A DNA stretch of 64,000 nucleotides, taken from assembly GCF_013106755.1 (NCBI RefSeq), contig NZ_WHPF01000002.1:1-64000 (forward strand), read 5' to 3'. Within the stretch, counting starts at the first letter, position 1, and each line of letters begins with the position of its first letter. Shown here piece by piece: positions 63,081-64,000 of this stretch. Source of the DNA: Limnovirga soli (lineage in GTDB: Bacteria; Bacteroidota; Bacteroidia; Chitinophagales; Chitinophagaceae). The position numbers and the translations under genes are program-made. The notes under the pieces were generated by a model, which saw only the letters and a list, made by a program, of their open reading frames with translations, was not told where the DNA came from and did not search any database.

Positions 63081-64000
63081 ATGAACATCCTTACATCCAT
63101 CTTAAGCATTGTTATTTACATTGTAACGGCTTATATCACTATTCAGGTAATATATCTGCTGTTTTTTTCACTGGCTGGCAAACTAGCTAAAAAAAGGGTT
63201 TTTCCGGCAGCACAAAAAATACGTACAATTCGCATTTTTGTTCCTGGTTATAAAGAAGATGCGGTAATAATTACCACAGCAAGAGAGGCTGTTACACAAA
63301 ACTATCCTACAGATAAATTTGAAGTGGTCATCATCGCCGATTCTTTTTCTGCAGCCACATTGGCAACATTAAGAGCATTACCCATAAAAGTGGTAGAAGT
63401 AAGTTTTGAAAAAAGCACCAAAGGTAAAGCCATTCAAAAAGCCATTGAAGCTACCCAGGAAAACCCGGTTGATATTGTGGTAATTCTGGATGCAGATAAC
63501 CGCATGTCGCAAGGATTTTTACATGCAGTAAACAATGCTTTTGAAGCTGGTTACCGTGTGGTGCAAGGGCATAGAACCGCTAAAAACTTTCAAACACCTT
63601 TTGCTTTGCTGGATGCCTGCACCGAAGAAATTAATAACCATATTTTCCGCCGTGGCCACGTAGCTGTTGGGTTACCATCTGCATTAATTGGCAGTGGTAT
63701 GGCATTTGAGTGGCCTTTGTTTTTGCAGCTATTGGAAAATATGGGCGAAACAGCAGGGGAGGATAAGGAAATGGAATTCCGGTTAATGCGTCAGAAAATT
63801 GATATTGCCTTTTTGGATCAATCATTTGTTTACGATGAAAAAGTTGCCAAATCAGAAGTATTCAGTAAACAAAGAAGTCGTTGGCTGGCCATGCAGGTAG
63901 AGTTTCTGGAAAAATATTTTGCCGAAGGTTGGGTACAACTATTTAAAGGCAATATTGCCTTTTTTAATAAGGTATTTCAAACCTATGTTTTGCCTAGGGT
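63081..64000 (+). CDS. GT2-family processive glycosyltransferase (3' end outside window)
   Basis: The frame is open from ATG 63081 to the window edge (306 codons). An N-terminal membrane helix (SILSIVIYIVTAYITIQVIYLLFFSLAG) precedes a GT-A domain: IRIFVPGYKEDAVI, the metal-binding DAD in VVILDADN, GSGMAF, the catalytic-base region GEDKEMEFRL and the QxxRW motif as KQRSRWLAMQ. The D, DAD, ED and QxxRW set is that of processive inverting GT2 enzymes such as cellulose/hyaluronan-synthase relatives. It probably builds the backbone of the polysaccharide whose other genes lie upstream, though repeat IR-18 separates them. Confidence 0.9.
   Translation, partial: MNILTSILSIVIYIVTAYITIQVIYLLFFSLAGKLAKKRVFPAAQKIRTIRIFVPGYKEDAVIITTAREAVTQNYPTDKFEVVIIADSFSAATLATLRALPIKVVEVSFEKSTKGKAIQKAIEATQENPVDIVVILDADNRMSQGFLHAVNNAFEAGYRVVQGHRTAKNFQTPFALLDACTEEINNHIFRRGHVAVGLPSALIGSGMAFEWPLFLQLLENMGETAGEDKEMEFRLMRQKIDIAFLDQSFVYDEKVAKSEVFSKQRSRWLAMQVEFLEKYFAEGWVQLFKGNIAFFNKVFQTYVLPR

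Overview
The window is about 64 kb of AT-rich (roughly 38-40% GC by eye) chromosomal DNA from a Bacteroidota bacterium, most likely of the Chitinophagaceae type (inference). The evidence is type IX secretion (T9SS) sorting domains of both kinds, a PorP/SprF protein, an OMP_b-brl_3-type TonB-like outer-membrane protein, a KirBac channel, GSCFA and CHAD proteins, TAnnTTTG-type promoters and almost no Shine-Dalgarno sequences. Both ends cut a gene: a giant PKD-repeat adhesin at the left and a GT2 glycosyltransferase at the right.

Layout. 1-5.0 kb: a T9SS type-B adhesin followed by its likely PorP/SprF partner. 5.0-9.6 kb: two potassium channels, an MFS exporter, Hsp20 and a bacilliredoxin. 9.9-14.6 kb: Lgt, an outer-membrane beta-barrel protein and a small lipoprotein. 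14.7-21.1 kb: a membrane AraC-type regulator, a lipoprotein hydrolase, an IS1096-passenger-like protein, an SDR, a CHAD protein and a NagB-like deaminase. 21.3-26.7 kb: a NarL-type response regulator with two paralogous HisKA_3 kinases and small unknown genes. 26.8-32.2 kb: a small unknown protein and an LRR/LamG/Calx-beta T9SS cargo that share a duplicated promoter/operator, then an SDR. 32.5-36.6 kb: a four-gene GDP-D-glycero-alpha-D-manno-heptose operon (hddA, gmhA, hddC, gmhB) with a secreted unknown protein downstream. 36.8-48.9 kb: mostly housekeeping genes (aminotransferase, RlmB, HMG-CoA lyase, GSCFA, GATase, M42 peptidase, UbiA-like, LuxE-like) and tRNA-Leu(CAG).

49.1-64 kb is the most interesting block. 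It holds a stand-alone receiver, an NtrC-type sigma-54 activator, an H-NOX heme sensor and a 1547-residue hybrid kinase with an HNOBA domain, about seven PAS domains, HisKA/HATPase, REC and Hpt. These run directly into an exopolysaccharide operon that begins with another stand-alone receiver, followed by a degenerate-receiver/sugar-transferase fusion, a short TolC-like protein, a Wzz/GumC-like co-polymerase, an O-antigen-ligase-like polymerase and a GT2 enzyme. I read this as a gas-sensing (probably nitric oxide) phosphorelay placed to control surface polysaccharide.

Spread through the intergenic spaces is a family of about 18 short repeats. Each is roughly 120-260 bp when complete, with inverted ends carrying a box close to CTTGCGTCGCACACTTGTAC and an outer edge close to TACCCGGCT or TACCAGCT. 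I found none inside a gene. They look like a non-autonomous, REP- or MITE-like element whose mobilising enzyme is not in this window.
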